Assembly: GCA_916048095.2 (NCBI GenBank)
Contig: OU696575.1
Coordinates: forward strand, 11,413,468 to 11,477,467
Direction: 5' to 3'
Length of the DNA stretch: 64,000 nt
Origin: Sacculina carcini
Taxonomy: Eukaryota > Arthropoda > Thecostraca > Sacculinidae
Shown: one piece after another, positions 1 to 12,523 of the stretch
Layout of the letters: every line of letters starts with the position of its first letter
How positions within the stretch are numbered: position 1 is the first letter of the stretch
Program-made: the position numbers and the translations under genes
The notes under the pieces: generated by a model
What the model was told of the DNA's origin: nothing
The model's database searches: none
What the model saw: the letters and a program-made list of their open reading frames with translations, nothing else

Positions 1-617
1 GTGTGTGTGTGTGTCTGAGTCTGTGTTATCGCCTAGTTGTTATTCACATGTTAATGAGTTAAACACTAGTGTGTTCTATGCCTTCCATTTTGTCGTAATG
101 TTTCTTGTTGAATAGATGAATCATTTTCTGGTTTATAATTTTGTCTTGTGTTTTGGTACTGTTGATGCTTCTATGAGTGGCGAACTTTATTTTTGGCTAT
201 CTATTATAACCTTTCTTCTCAATAAGCTGCTTGTTATTTAGCCTTGTAGATGTTGCTATTTTGAAGATATTTCGATTTTGAATTTGTTATTTGCCTGTCA
301 AATATCGCTATATGTTTATATCTGCATAATATCACCCCTTTCTCTCCTGGTACCTTTATTCGTTTTTTCGGTGTGTGCATGTATGTATATGTGTTTGTGT
401 GTATGTGTGTGTGTGTATGTGTGTGGGCATTCCGACGGTCGATAATACTCATCAACTCTTCCTTGCTTCACCATTTTCATCTTCCATGTCACGTGTGTGT
501 GTATGTGTGTGTTTTTGCACGATCCTAGTGCGTCTGCAACTTTTATCGTTCACCCACCCACCCACACATACACCCACACACACACACAGACACATGTGTG
601 TGCATATATATATGAAG

Positions 618-662
<45 letters not shown>

Positions 663-1560
663 GCTTTTCGTCGGGTGACCCAATTCGTTGAGTGTGAGTG
701 AGAGAGAGCGAGAGATGATGTGATGCATATCTTGCTCAAATAGCTGCTCTTTCTGCCTTCCTACTCTCTTCCTCTTTCCCCCGTTCTCCGTGTGTGTGTG
801 TGTGTGTGTGTGTGTCTGTCACACTCGGCATGTGATGGTATGGATAATTAATACACGAGGTATGATTATTCGTCATACGAGGCGGTGTCATGAGGATTGC
901 ATAAGAAATATATGTGACTTCATCGCGCTTTTCCCCAGTTTCTCGTTGCGTTTTTTGTGGACGATTTTCGCGTGTGTGTTGAGGCGTTTATAAAGAGCTT
1001 CAAGCCGACTGGTTTTAATTTCAAATTTATATTTTCCATCTTTAATTTCTTCGTTCATTTGCCTAAACGAGCGTTGAATCAGGGATGCCTCTCTCCCAGG
1101 CTGTTTGTGTAACTTTCAAGTACATTCGCTCGCACACTTGAATCACCCATTCTACATTTGTGTGTGTGTGTGTGTGTGTGTGTGCGTAGATCCTGGGGGT
1201 ATGGGGGGTATATATACCCCCGACAAATTGGCTGGGGGTATGAATATGCAGCTATACCCCCCGTGAATTCTGCTGAGTTCAGTTGATTGGAAACATTGGC
1301 TTAAAAATCAGCATAGCAAACAAATAATGCAAGAAAAATGTAGAAAATTATATATAAGTGAAAAATTATATTTTTCGCAATATACTTTTCATTGAGTTAT
1401 GTGTGTGTTATGATTGAATAGGCCGGAAATAGTTGAGGATCTCATGCAATTGACCAACTGAGCCAACTTTGAACACACTAATGCATGATGTCTGTCATCC
1501 CCCTACGAACATAGACACAAATCTACGCCCTTGTTTGTGTGTGTGTGTGTGTGTGTGTAG
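1..1560. other. Non-coding stretch upstream of the first visible PHAX exon
   Basis: Probably intron of PHAX, because the first visible exon opens in the middle of the protein. It holds (GT)n runs at about 370-424, 622-661, 790-814 and 1160-1184, and a G/C-rich palindrome at 1204-1221. I looked for the preceding PHAX exon, which should end in phase 1, and did not find one. Confidence 0.6.
1204..1221. repeat. Perfect 18-bp palindrome in a MITE-like G/C-run segment
   Basis: GGGGGTATATATACCCCC is a perfect dyad. It sits in a segment (about 1188-1262) with two further runs, 'ctgggggtatg' and 'gctatacccccc', in opposing orientation. This resembles the terminal part of a non-autonomous DNA transposon; the family is an inference. 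Confidence 0.5.
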
Positions 1561-1652
1561 CGAATGTTGTTCGTGTTATCGGTGCCGGAAAGGCGGTGGC
1601 ATTGTACAATCAGACGAGAAAAATAGAAAAATCTGGCGGAATGCTAGTGAAT
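1561..1652 (+). CDS. PHAX: PHAX penultimate exon
   Basis: 92 bp: two bases completing a split codon, then 30 codons ending GGMLVN. The acceptor is TAG directly after a (GT)n run; the donor is AAT|GTAAGT. Confidence 0.85.
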
Positions 1653-2658
1653 GTAAGTTAATAGTGTAATGTAAGTTATTGTCAAACACGAGAATTTCTC
1701 ACCTAATTATTAATTGATATTGAATATTGCAGTTGCCATTCATCAGCCATTTTCCTCTGAGAAAAAATGTGCCAATTTTCATCTAATTAATTGTATTATT
1801 ATTATGATTAATATTGTTATTTTAATTGGACAAAAGGATTTAAGTAACGCACGAAGAGTGCGAATAACAAAAACAAACAAACATGTAAACCTTATTGTTT
1901 TGCTTTTGACACGATTGTTAAAAGTGTCGTATAATTTTTCAAATAATGTTTATTAAATTTTTCATATATCGGCTGGTTTTTCAGTTTGATTTGGATATTC
2001 ATTAATTATTATTTTGCATTATAATTATCATTAATGTGATATATATACATTTGTATTTAGCTTTTTGATTTGATAATTATATTTGATTCATCGTTTATTT
2101 ATTTTGCTTCTTTCTTCATTGAATTCTTTCATCTTCTTGACTAAAACATTTACTTTTCCAACTCTCTCTACATCTTTCGGACGCTTCCAGGGTACACATG
2201 GGGCCACCGCAGGGTGGTAATAGTGCACTTGCACTCTTCCTCCATGCTACTGGACTTGCTTGTAATTAATAGTAAACAATACTAAAATACCCACTTGTGT
2301 GTGTGCGTATGGATATATGAAGGATGGGTCCAGAAGGCGTACCTCGGGCGGTGTTTTTTTGCAATTATTGCGAACCGATGTTGAAATTGACAGTGAGCAA
2401 GTAGCTGCTGTGTTCAGTGAAGAAAGAGTGAAACAAGAAGCCGCTCGTAAACAACGTCGCCGTGTTAAACGACGTAAAAAACGAAGTCTTCAGAAGAAGA
2501 ACAATACTAACATAGCCTCCCCTTCTGCTGTATCTGGCACCGCCACTGACACATCATCATCTTGCTCTTCATCTGCGGATGATGACGAAGAGGAAGAACA
2601 GGAGTCCTCCACCAAGTTGGATTCTTCTGCGCAGCAAGTGGAAATGTCTACTGATTGA
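1561..2658 (+). CDS. PHAX: PHAX, phosphorylated adaptor for RNA export (3' end, two exons)
   Basis: PHAX bridges capped U snRNAs and snoRNAs to the export receptor CRM1 in the nucleus. Two exons, join(1561..1652, 2323..2658), encode the end of the RNA-binding domain and the C-terminal tail. The first gives NVVRVIGAGKAVALYNQTRK and then a Gly-Gly-Met stretch. The second opens DGSRRRTSGGVFLQLLRTD, matching the family signature RRRTPGGVFLxLL; here Pro is replaced by Ser. The family's basic stretch (about residues 40-60 of the last exon) and an acidic Ser/Asp/Glu-rich tail follow, ending in TGA. The junction is phase 0 (AAT|GTAAGT to GAAG|GAT). The N-terminal exons lie outside the window. An (AAT)n-tailed repeat is inserted about 45 bp upstream of the last acceptor. 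Confidence 0.88.
1653..2322 (+). other. PHAX last intron
   Basis: AT-rich, 670 bp. The 3' third is a copy of the dispersed (AAT)n-tailed repeat. A GT-rich stretch (2295-2306) precedes a pyrimidine-poor acceptor, TATATGAAG. Confidence 0.7.
2065..2280 (+). repeat. Dispersed (AAT)n-tailed repeat, copy A
   Basis: Shares 'CACATGGGG.CACCGCAGGG' plus 'CTACTGGA.TTGC.TGTAATTA' with copies at 21.0, 27.5, 33.3, 40.7 and 46.1 kb. The upstream stretch (TTTGATTCATCGTTTA, then CATTTACTTTTCCAACTC) is also shared with the 46-kb copy. The layout fits a retrotransposed element with a simple-repeat 3' tail. Confidence 0.75.
2323..2658 (+). CDS. PHAX: PHAX terminal exon
   Basis: 112 codons including TGA at 2656-2658. 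It encodes the RRRTxGGVFL motif, a dense Arg/Lys block and a Ser/Asp/Glu-rich tail. The start at GAT (2323) is chosen because it joins the previous exon in phase and gives GGMLVN-DGSRRRT as in the family. Confidence 0.87.
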   Translation, partial: DGSRRRTSGGVFLQLLRTDVEIDSEQVAAVFSEERVKQEAARKQRRRVKRRKKRSLQKKNNTNIASPSAVSGTATDTSSSCSSSADDDEEEEQESSTKLDSSAQQVEMSTD

Positions 2659-3852
2659 TGATAGATCGATTATGTGTTGTGTCTTTACCGCATTACATCG
2701 TGTTCTTGGTCAATACATGTGTGTTTGTCCGTGCTTGCTAGCGATGTTGTCTATTAGCGATATTTTCCATAGATGTGACAGCGGGATAGTCTGGAATACA
2801 TCCTTCCATTCACCATCTAGGTCTCTCGTTCGTGTATATATATTTCTGCATGTGTGTAGGTGTTTGTATATGTCCTGTGCGTGTGTATGTGTGTGTGTGA
2901 TTTTCTCCTTGTTTTCTCGCTATCTCTATCTCTTTCTCTACTTCTTTCGCTCTCTGTGTGTGTGTGAGAGAATGATTTGTATTCCCCGCGGTATTGTGGT
3001 GTGCTCTGACTATTTGGCTAGCTGTGGCAGTCAGCAAGTGAACATTGCAATCTCAAAGAGAAGAGAAGTTGTCCCACCAGAATCCTAATGAATCCCGCTT
3101 TTGTTCTTGAAGAAAGCATACACTCGATATGTGGCTGTTTGAAATGTCAAATTCTGTCAAAAATTTGCCTCTATAACAAGCTTGAATTCTTATTTTCCCT
3201 ATAATACAGAGAAGTGCTTAACCAACAAAGTCACCTGGAGTGGAAGTCATAAAAATCTTTTCAATTTCTTATTTCTGAAAGCGCTCGATTACTTGTTATG
3301 CAATTACGTTGATAATAGACATTTTGACAGAGATTTTAGCTGAGAAGTCATAATTGATCAGTTATCAACAATCATTAATATTTTCAGATCGATGAGCAAG
3401 GTGAAATTGGAAGACAGTGTGAACGTTATAAATTACATAACTGCAATCTTCACACATCTTGATCGTCAACAGACACAATTAGAAAGATAGTAATAAGGTA
3501 AAAACGTAAGAAAATGAATGTGAAAATTGCTCATCGCCAAAAGTTTACACTCTACTTTGAGACTCGCTAAAATTAAATCAGTCCAAAACTCGCTGTCAAA
3601 GATGTGAGGAAGTTCGCGAGGTCAAGTACACATGATCTGAAGTCACGTGACCTGTCAGCACGATACTTGTGATTGATGATTTCTGCTTTTGGCTTTGACA
3701 TTCATATTTTTGGTCTGCAAGTTGGCGTTGGTGTGTTTATTGTTCGTGAGTTGGATTTGTTATTCAGCGTTTAAATGTATATTTCATCTTCAACTTCTTC
3801 ACGTTTTCTTCAAGTCAACTTCATCTTACCAACTTTTCAAATTTTCCCACTG
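2659..3852. other. PHAX 3' UTR and intergenic DNA
   Basis: Contains short GT runs near 2880-2900 and 2955-2966. No further coding exon or clear canonical polyadenylation signal was recognised. Confidence 0.5.
3642..3651. promoter_or_regulatory. GTCACGTGAC palindromic E-box
   Basis: A perfect 10-bp USF/TFE-type E-box (CLEAR-like) about 200 bp upstream of the candidate first exon at 3853. A single site proves little. Confidence 0.3.
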
Positions 3853-3921
3853 ATGCAAGGTCAGAAGACCGTACAAAAAGTCCACGATGCTGTAGAGAGA
3901 GGCCATCTTTATAAACTGAGG
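3853..3921 (+). other. Candidate first coding exon of an unidentified gene
   Basis: Opens with ATG and reads MQGQKTVQKVHDAVERGHLY then KLR, stopping at a good donor (CTGAG|GTGGGT). The composition looks protein-like, and the KVHDAVERGxL pattern recalls the start of an ankyrin-type helix pair. No downstream partner exon was found, and partly complementary segments (GGCCA with TGGCC) also allow a structured RNA. Weak call. Confidence 0.22.
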
Positions 3922-4645
3922 TGGGTGGCCTTCTCTTCTGTACAGTCAATTTGATTCGCACTGTTTTACAGATTAATTGTTCAGCTTTGTCTAATCAAGT
4001 AGAACCAGTCTAATATCGAACTCAAATTCTAACAACAATAGTTGCTAATCTGCCACCACTCTGATATATTTCACACCGCAAAAAGTCTGTTTTTCCGCAG
4101 TTTATTAATCACTCGTACAATATGCCCACAACTCACAAATTTGGCACCGCATGTGTAAAAACTTCGTCGCTGTGTTAGTAGCGCCATCTAAGCGGCGTAA
4201 TTTTCATTTCCCCCCAAAAATTACGCAGCTTGTAAATCATGGCGTTGTTGTAATTTTTGTTCAGATTCACGTGCCCCAGAGTATTGCAGGTCCCCGCACA
4301 CGGCAGATACAAAATTACAAGAAGCACACACGCATACACACAAACACAAGCAAACACATGGACTCACTCAGAAGCACTTACGAGCAACAACAGGTCATAC
4401 TTATATCAATAGTGTTGACACGAAATATTGCGCATGCGAGCTCCCTCATGCGCGTATAAGTGTATGTTTGTGTGTCTGTATCAGTGTGTGCATGTGTATG
4501 TGTGTGTGTGATCATACACACGCACACACACACACATACATACACGCTTGCAGCAATGTACAAAACGGTAATTAAACAAGAGCGCTAAGCCTTTCGGGCA
4601 AATCAAGCGCTTGTCACAGGTTACTCCAGGTCAATATGCACACAC

Positions 4646-4676
<31 letters not shown>

Positions 4677-5723
4677 TCAACATGTGCATGTTTGCTGACA
4701 AACAAACACTCGAAAACATGCAAGCAAACTGGCAACAACAAACAATTGGCAACTGGCAACCCGTGATTATGCAAAATTCACTTGAAATTATCCCGCTCGT
4801 TTTTTGGCAGTACACACACATACACACACACGCACACACACACACATAGTAGAATGTAAACAATTATGTCTGTAAATTGAAATGCAAAACTTGATTTTGG
4901 CATAGGTAAGAAAGTTTCAAACACACATCGTTATAATGCGATGAGTTTTAGTCATTTGGCTATGAAGCATGCACACACACGCACACAAACACGCATACAC
5001 ACACAAACACACACACAAACACACGCACACAAACACACGCACACAAAGACACACACACACACAAACACACGCACACAAAGACACACACACACACAAACAC
5101 ACGCACAGCAGCTGTGAATTGGGCCAAACTTGATAATTAATTTCGCCCCGGAAAAATGTCTAAGTTTGTTCAGATGGTTTGTGTTAATTTGGTCTGACAA
5201 AAATCAGTAACATCTTTTTCTAGATTGTGGTACTTAATGTTTTCTTTCAATTGTATATATTTATTATTTTATTCTATTTTATTTGCGTATTTCAATTTTT
5301 TTTTTCTGATACACATGAAAAATTTATGCTTGTATGTGAATTTTCAATCCAATTCAATTCATACTGCATTGTCATGTTTGAAGACCACTGGCAAGCGTCA
5401 TAATCACGTGATCGCGATGCTTGATTTCATTGGCTGCTGCCTCATGACGTCACAGTGGTGGGCGGAGTCTATATCAATGCGATCGAATTGACAATCTGGT
5501 TATATCTGGGATGCTTTTTCAATGGACAATTACCATGTATGCCAATTACCACATTTACCACATGCCAATTACCACATTTACCACTATGTCAGTTACCATA
5601 TATACCACATTCTAGCTACTACAGTTACCATATGCTGGTTTACCACATGCAATTAACACAGTTTCACGGCTCGCTCCATCAAAACTACAATATTTGCACG
5701 AAAAGCGAGATACGAAAAAGCAT

Positions 5724-5757
<34 letters not shown>

Positions 5758-5905
5758 GCAATGTCATTAGCGACCAACCAACCATTTGTGTAGTTTGCCA
5801 TTCCCCATAACGACAATTTCAAAAGCAATCCTTTCACAATAACTTCCCCGCATACTTTTCCGTAATTTTACGAAGTTATCAGTGATTCTTGTGTGTGTAT
5901 GTGCT

Positions 5906-5910
<5 letters not shown>
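3922..5910. other. Intergenic DNA between PHAX and the nicotinic receptor 3' end
   Basis: Holds CA/GT-rich blocks (about 4470-4545, 4635-4670, 4813-4846, 4970-5105, 5725-5760), an imperfect 'caattaccacatttaccaca' repeat (5523-5655) and a cluster of promoter-type motifs near 5405-5467. No gene was recognised. Confidence 0.5.
5405..5467. promoter_or_regulatory. Promoter-like motif cluster (E-box, CCAAT, CRE, GC box)
   Basis: Within 63 bp: CACGTGAT at 5405, ATTGG at 5429, the full CRE TGACGTCA at 5445 and GGGCGGAG at 5460. No gene start was recognised next to it, so its target is unknown. Confidence 0.35.

Positions 5911-5958
<48 letters not shown>
5911..5958. repeat. (GT)24 microsatellite
   Basis: Uninterrupted GT repeat abutting a MITE end. 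Confidence 0.9.
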
Positions 5959-5960
<2 letters not shown>

Positions 5961-6142
5961 CAGTCGCGGTACAAAGGGGGACTCAGAAGGGCTGAAACAT
6001 CCCAAAAATGTGTCAAAACCTCCATAACCCCCCAAAAAAATCCTGACTATGAGCATTTCAAGTGTGCTTCGCCACATTTCGCCCATAGCCCCAGCATATT
6101 TCTCCTTAGCCCCCCTGACGGAACATGCTGGCGCCGCCACTG
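5961..6142. mobile_element. hAT-like MITE abutting the nicotinic receptor stop codon
   Basis: The left end CAGTCGCGGTACCA-like and the right end (reverse complement) CAGTGGCGGCGCCA form terminal inverted repeats of the common CAGNGGCGG type. The interior is related to the segment at about 15905-16050. Any target duplication on the left has been replaced by the GT run. The right end lies 7 bp from the receptor stop codon, so the element supplies most of the proximal 3' UTR. Confidence 0.6.
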
Positions 6143-6149
6143 GAGTCAT

Positions 6150-6314
6150 TTATCGTCCCTGGTAAATGTCGATAATTTTGTCTTGATCGACGTACTCGAA
6201 GATGAATGGAGCGTCCATGAGAATGCCCACAGTTCCTGCCGTGGTCACTGCGAAGAATATGTACAACTGCAACCGATCTATCACCATGGCAACATACTTC
6301 CAATCCTCGCGTAT
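6150..6314 (-). CDS. nAChRbeta1: nAChR exon 7 (TM4 and C-terminus)
   Basis: 54 codons plus [25 protein letters not shown]4, then [15 protein letters not shown]. The acceptor GTGTGTTAG follows a GT-rich tract. Confidence 0.96.
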   Translation of the reverse strand: MREDWKYVAMVIDRLQLYIFFAVTTAGTVGILMDAPFIFEYVDQDKIIDIYQGR

Positions 6315-6772
6315 CTAACACACACAAACGCACACAGTGGTTTTTAATAATTTTCCCACGTGCATGCGTAATGTATTTAGAATTCTAAATTTGACGAATA
6401 ATTTTTGAATCTACAAGGACTTCTTTAAATTTATGTATATATATATATTTATTGTAATTCTGAATTCATTTTCATAGATTTGTTTCTCAAACTTGACCAA
6501 CAGTATTGAAAATCATGATCCCGTTTTGAAGCGAGGCATGCCTTGCCACCAAACCGCGTTATTTCGCGTGCAAATTTCTTAATTCAACGCTGCAAAGTTG
6601 AATAGGGAAACCGCATATTGAAACAGCTTGCTAAAACTGCATAGCGATGAAACTTGGCAAAAAAAACCACAAAAATGAACTAAATTGTTGCGATCACAAT
6701 TGTAAACATACAACATTCCATGTAAGCGCCCCAAAAACTATAATTCAGTAAATGTAGAAGAGAGAAAGATTT

Positions 6773-6811
<39 letters not shown>

Positions 6812-7264
6812 TGTGTGTGTGTGTGTGTGTAATCGCGCGTGCAGACAGTTGTGTGCTATCTCGCTACACTATTGATTTCAGAACCCACTTGAGTTGAGCA
6901 CAAGTGCAAACACTCACAACTCCCCCCACACACTCTACCCTTGCTCCTTCCTCTGCTTTATCAGCAGGACTTCATCCGGAATCCCGACGTCAGTGAATCG
7001 TGCGTTTCTTTTTAAATCGTCTGTCTTTGAATTTATCTGCGTGTGTGTGTGTGTGGAAGAGAAAAAATAACACATATTGCCGCTCAGACCAATAGTATGG
7101 AGCGCTGCTGTAGTTTATAAGGCATCAGCACAATAAACACACATGGGAAAATACAATGTGCTGATACAATACCATGCAATCGCAACGTTCAAAATCCAAT
7201 GATTCAACACAATAATCAATCACACACTATAAAAGCAGCAAAATCGTCCAAGGAGCATCAATAT

Positions 7265-7338
<74 letters not shown>

Positions 7339-9307
7339 TGTAGTGTCTACTTATGCGTGCACGATATATCCAGAGAAAACACATTGTAATAAAGAGAGAG
7401 AATGAGGAGACAGAATGACAGAGACAGGGAACCAGAATATTGCGCCCAGGAACCAGGATATTGCGCCCCAGGAACGTCAGGTCCCGCTTCATTGCCTGCC
7501 CTCTTTCTCACTCTATATAAGGTTACTTAGGTTAGGTTAGTTAGTAAAGAGAAAGAGAGAGTCGGGAATGAGGCGGGTCCAAACGTACCTGAGACGTAAT
7601 GTCCTTAACTCCAGAGACACACACAGAGACAGTTCAGTGAGACAGATCTCACCTGAATATACTCGTTTTCGTTGCGAAGATGTTCCGCAATAAACTCGAC
7701 CGCTTCGGTGGCTTTATACGCTTCGGCAGTGAGGAAGATGGAGTCGGACGTGTCGCTGTCTCTGCGACCATCGGTGGCCAGACCTCCTGGAGCGCAGTTC
7801 ACTCGACAGTTGGGATGGTGTAGGTCAGACAACTCCATCGTGTCCATGGTGGACGTGGGCTTGTTGGAGAATTTGGCCGACGAAAGATCGCTGGTGCTGA
7901 ACGAAGGAGGAGCCGCGGAACTCGTCGGTCCTGTCCCTGCCGCTCCCGGCGTTTCCATCATCCAACGGAGTCGCGTCTTTTTGGGCCGCTTCATGAACAA
8001 GAAGATGGGCATGAACTGCAGGAAGACAATACGGATCCAGTTGGGCATGTGGTGAGTGCGTGGACCGCGGAAGTTCCAGTTGATTATGACCACAGTCACC
8101 AGGATGCTCACTGTGTTCATGACGAAGGTGAAGAGCAGGTACTTGGCGATCAGTGGCAGCACCAGCGAGGTCGGCGGCAGGATCTTGGAGACGAGCAGCA
8201 GGAACACAACCAACGACAGCAAGATGCTGATTCCCAGTGTGACTTTCTCACCTGCCTCGGCGGGCAAATAGAAGACGAGCACGCACAAAAACGAGATGAG
8301 CACGGTGGGCAAGATCAAATTGACAGTGTAGAAAAGTGTCTTGCGACGGATCGTAATCCAAAAGGTAATGTCCGTCTCTTTCGGCGACGTGTGGTTTTTG
8401 TAGTTGAGGTAGGCGGGCACCTCGACAATATCCCACGTGCCGGATTTCCAGTAGTCGGACAAATCGACAAATTCCTTGTTGTTGTACAAACTGAGCGCAA
8501 CCTGGTCGCCATTGAAAGTCCACGAGCCGAACTTCATCACGCACGTCTGCTGGTCGAACGGAAAGTAGGTGACGTCGATCGTGCAAGAACTCTGCAACAT
8601 TGCACCAACATCATTTTGTAACATCATTCTGCAACATTACACCAGCATCATTTTGTAACATCATTCTGCAACATAATGCTGCAACATTACACCAGCATCA
8701 TTTTGCAACATAATTCTGCAACATTGCACCTACATCATTTTGTAACATAATTCTGCAACATTACACCAACATCATTCTGCAACATCTGATTTCAACCGGT
8801 ATATTTTCACCAAGATAGTAAAGTCGGAATAGCTACTTCCTATCTTTTTATGCGTATTGGCATTTGTTACGAATTCAAGCAAAATAAATGTAGTTCGCTG
8901 GTCTAAATATGCGTACGTCTTTTATGTAATAAGAATACAAGAAACAATACACGACATATATAAAAATGAATAAAAATACAAAAATAATAGCGAATAGAAG
9001 CAGAGACGAGACTACGCATCAAATATCTTGATACACACTCGACTATTTCGATACCCTGTCAGGTGATTCAGTGATTGTTGTAATGTATAATGTAACTGGC
9101 AAATTGAGCTCACATCGACAGGTAATTAACAGGTAATTGACATATTACACACGTGACTTCATCACTACAATATGCCCAATAAATGCGGTATCATTTCCTC
9201 GTCAATTTAATCAGTTTCTGTATAAATTGCAAAGGTTTGATTTTATGAAAACGTGGACGAAGTGCTTGTATATGGAAACGTGATATTCACAACACCTGAA
9301 TTACACA

Positions 9308-9373
<66 letters not shown>

Positions 9374-10458
9374 TACAATCAGTATTTGGACGTTGAAACT
9401 CACCTGGTAGATGGCTGGAGGTACCCATAACACCTCTCCCTTGGGATTGACCAGTACGTTGGACTTGTAGCGAACTTCATAGTTTCCGTCAGCACTGCAA
9501 TTAAGAAACAAATCTCAATTATGTGATCTCGCATGCTCGTATTGTATGCTCAATTATATCATCTCGTATGATCGTATTGTATGCTCAATTATATCATCTC
9601 GTATGCTCGTATTGTATGCTCAATTATATCATCTCGTATGCTCGTATTGTATGCTCAATTATGTGATCTCGTATGATCGTATTGTATGCTCAATTATGTG
9701 ATCTCGTATGCTCGTATTGTATGCTCAATTATGTGATCTCGTATGCTCGTATTGTATGCTCAATTATGTGATCTCGTATGATCGTATTGTATGCTCAATT
9801 ATATCATCTCGTATGATCGTATTGTATGCTCAATTATGTGATCTCGTATGATCGTATTGTATGCTCAATTATGTGATCTCGTATGATCGTATTGTATGCT
9901 CAATTATTTGATCTCGTATGATCGTATTGTGTGCTCAATTATGTGATCTCATATGATCGTATTGTATGCTCAATTATGTGATCTCATATGATCGTATTGT
10001 GTGCTCAATTATGTGATCTCATATGATCGTATTGTATGCTCAATTATGTGATCTCATATGATCGTACTGTATTATCATTTAGTCTCGCTGAGTCACACAA
10101 ATTCACAGCCTCTCACAAAATTTCAGTGAGAATTGATCAAAGTCTGGACAGGCTCTTAGAAATATTATGCACTTGTTTCTTCTTCGTTTGCTTGTCTGTT
10201 TTTCCGGCTGTAAATAATTTGAGAACTTTATCAAATACATAGTTTTGGCGTTGTTTTGATAGTTGGAAAATAAGAGAAGCACTTAATCATTATTAAGCCT
10301 CAAAACTGCGCGCAATTTTCCAGACAAATTTCCAAATTCGATGGCTGCTATTTCTGATCATCCAATTATTCTTTCGCGGTTTTCTGTCAAGATTTCAACT
10401 ACATGCAACAAATTCAACCCAACACGCACCAAAAGACCAAGTATTTTGCAATCTTGCA

Positions 10459-10506
<48 letters not shown>

Positions 10507-10640
10507 TGGATGATTTAAAACCGGGCTTCTGGGCGAAATATGCTGACTGCGGCTATTTATGAGCTTGTTTGTGTGGTCAGAACGGAAACATGAACCTTGT
10601 TGACTACCAACAAACACACTGACACACACACACACCCGGA

Positions 10641-10678
<38 letters not shown>

Positions 10679-11849
10679 CAGAGGCTGGGCACAAGAAAAG
10701 TACGTTCTATTGATCCGCGCTGCCTGAATTGTGTCAGAACTATGCCCATATAGCCATGATAGAATAGATATTCCGTTTGCACAAGAAAAACCCGTTGGAA
10801 ATAGACAAAAAGATAATGTTTTTTTAAATTATCGTTCTTTTATTACAATAAAATGTTGCCAATTTTAGAAAAGAGCAGAAATATTACTGTAACGCCTGCG
10901 TGTGTAAGTACCCTATGACACGGGAAGTGTATAGCAGACCATTGTGTATTGAGTATTGGAGAGCCTTAATTTTTTTGCCAAAAATTCTTTGAAAGAGACC
11001 ACTTGTTTTTAAAATGAAAATATATACCAAAAAAATTCTTGTACACGGGAAAATGGGGTAAGTGTATTAATCAAACACGCACACACACACACACACACGC
11101 ACACATACACGCACACACACACACACACATACACGCAGTAACAACATGGACATTACCTGTCCTGCGTTTAGAACTATATTTTTTAAAAATAGTCTTTTTT
11201 ATTTTGGTCCGAATCTGTTCAATAGTCTTCCTCAACGTCTGAAATCTCTTCGGGCTACAAATACATCACTGATCAAAAAGTATATAAATAAATATTTGTT
11301 GGATTTACAGTGTACTCAGTCTCCTTAGGAGATTGAATTCGCAGTTTTGCTTGAGCGATTTCTGCTTATTGTATGTGTGTATGCTTCTGACAATTGTGTT
11401 TGTACTTTTGGATGAATGATATTTAATCCCACTTTGCATAGTATTGTCACATTTTCAATTGTCACATTGTCCAAACCCTTCACGTCTGCTATTGTACTAA
11501 CTTTCATGTCCGCTAAGGAGCTCATGCTCGGCGGACATTTGTCACCTTGAATTAATCATATTTTGTTATTATTGTATTGCTTGTGTGTGTGTGTGACAAT
11601 ATACTAACAATTTACCAAATTTTTACATTTACATGCATACCCGTACTGACATTGATATACGTAGTTGTGTGTGTGTGTATGTATGTGTGTGTATGTGTAT
11701 GTATATATGTGTGTTTGCATATATATATATGTGTGTGTGTGTATGTGTGTGTATGGATTTCCCATTTCGGCGGCATACATACACACTGTGAAGCCAACAA
11801 TGAAATTCCCTTTAATCTCCACGTTGTGACGTGTATATGTACTGCCTGA

Positions 11850-11936
<87 letters not shown>

Positions 11937-12050
11937 CGTGTGTCAGTCGATCAATAGTAGTAATAGTAGCCAGCAGGCGTCAGAAGGCATTGAAATCGGT
12001 CAACTTGATATGAGCAAACACGACAGATCATAATCAGCGTGTGTACATAA

Positions 12051-12132
<82 letters not shown>

Positions 12133-12468
12133 TTCTACTTATATCAACCGACTGAACACGTTAGATTCGTCAACGCTAGACTAGGGATTTGATTGTAGTT
12201 TATATATATATGCCTAAATGAAAAAGAACAACAGATTTATGAAACACAACTTGTTTGAATTCGCCGAATTCAGCAGAAATAAAAAGGCTGGTCTGAAAGA
12301 ATACATAAATTACAAAAAGACATGGTAAACAAAAAAGTATAGTTTTCCAAAACAGATTAATAGAAAGCTTGGTAAAGATTACCAAGCCACATTGCTTAGT
12401 TAGCCACATAGTCTGTCATTTCATGATATAATTGTGTGCATACATATATTTACATGTGTGTATGTGTA

Positions 12469-12523
<55 letters not shown>

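Noticed and set aside
2273-2322. Earlier acceptor for the PHAX last exon (AATAG at 2271)
   Set aside because: It would add GT-repeat-coded residues and break the GGMLVN-DGSRRRT junction; the GAAG|GAT acceptor restores family sequence and phase.
7510-7533. Arthropod telomere repeat (TTAGG)n
   Set aside because: Only about two and a half units, in an intron and with a related copy near 34.25 kb; part of a dispersed repeat instead.
8049-8621. 190-codon open frame on plus
   Set aside because: Antisense shadow of nAChR exon 6.
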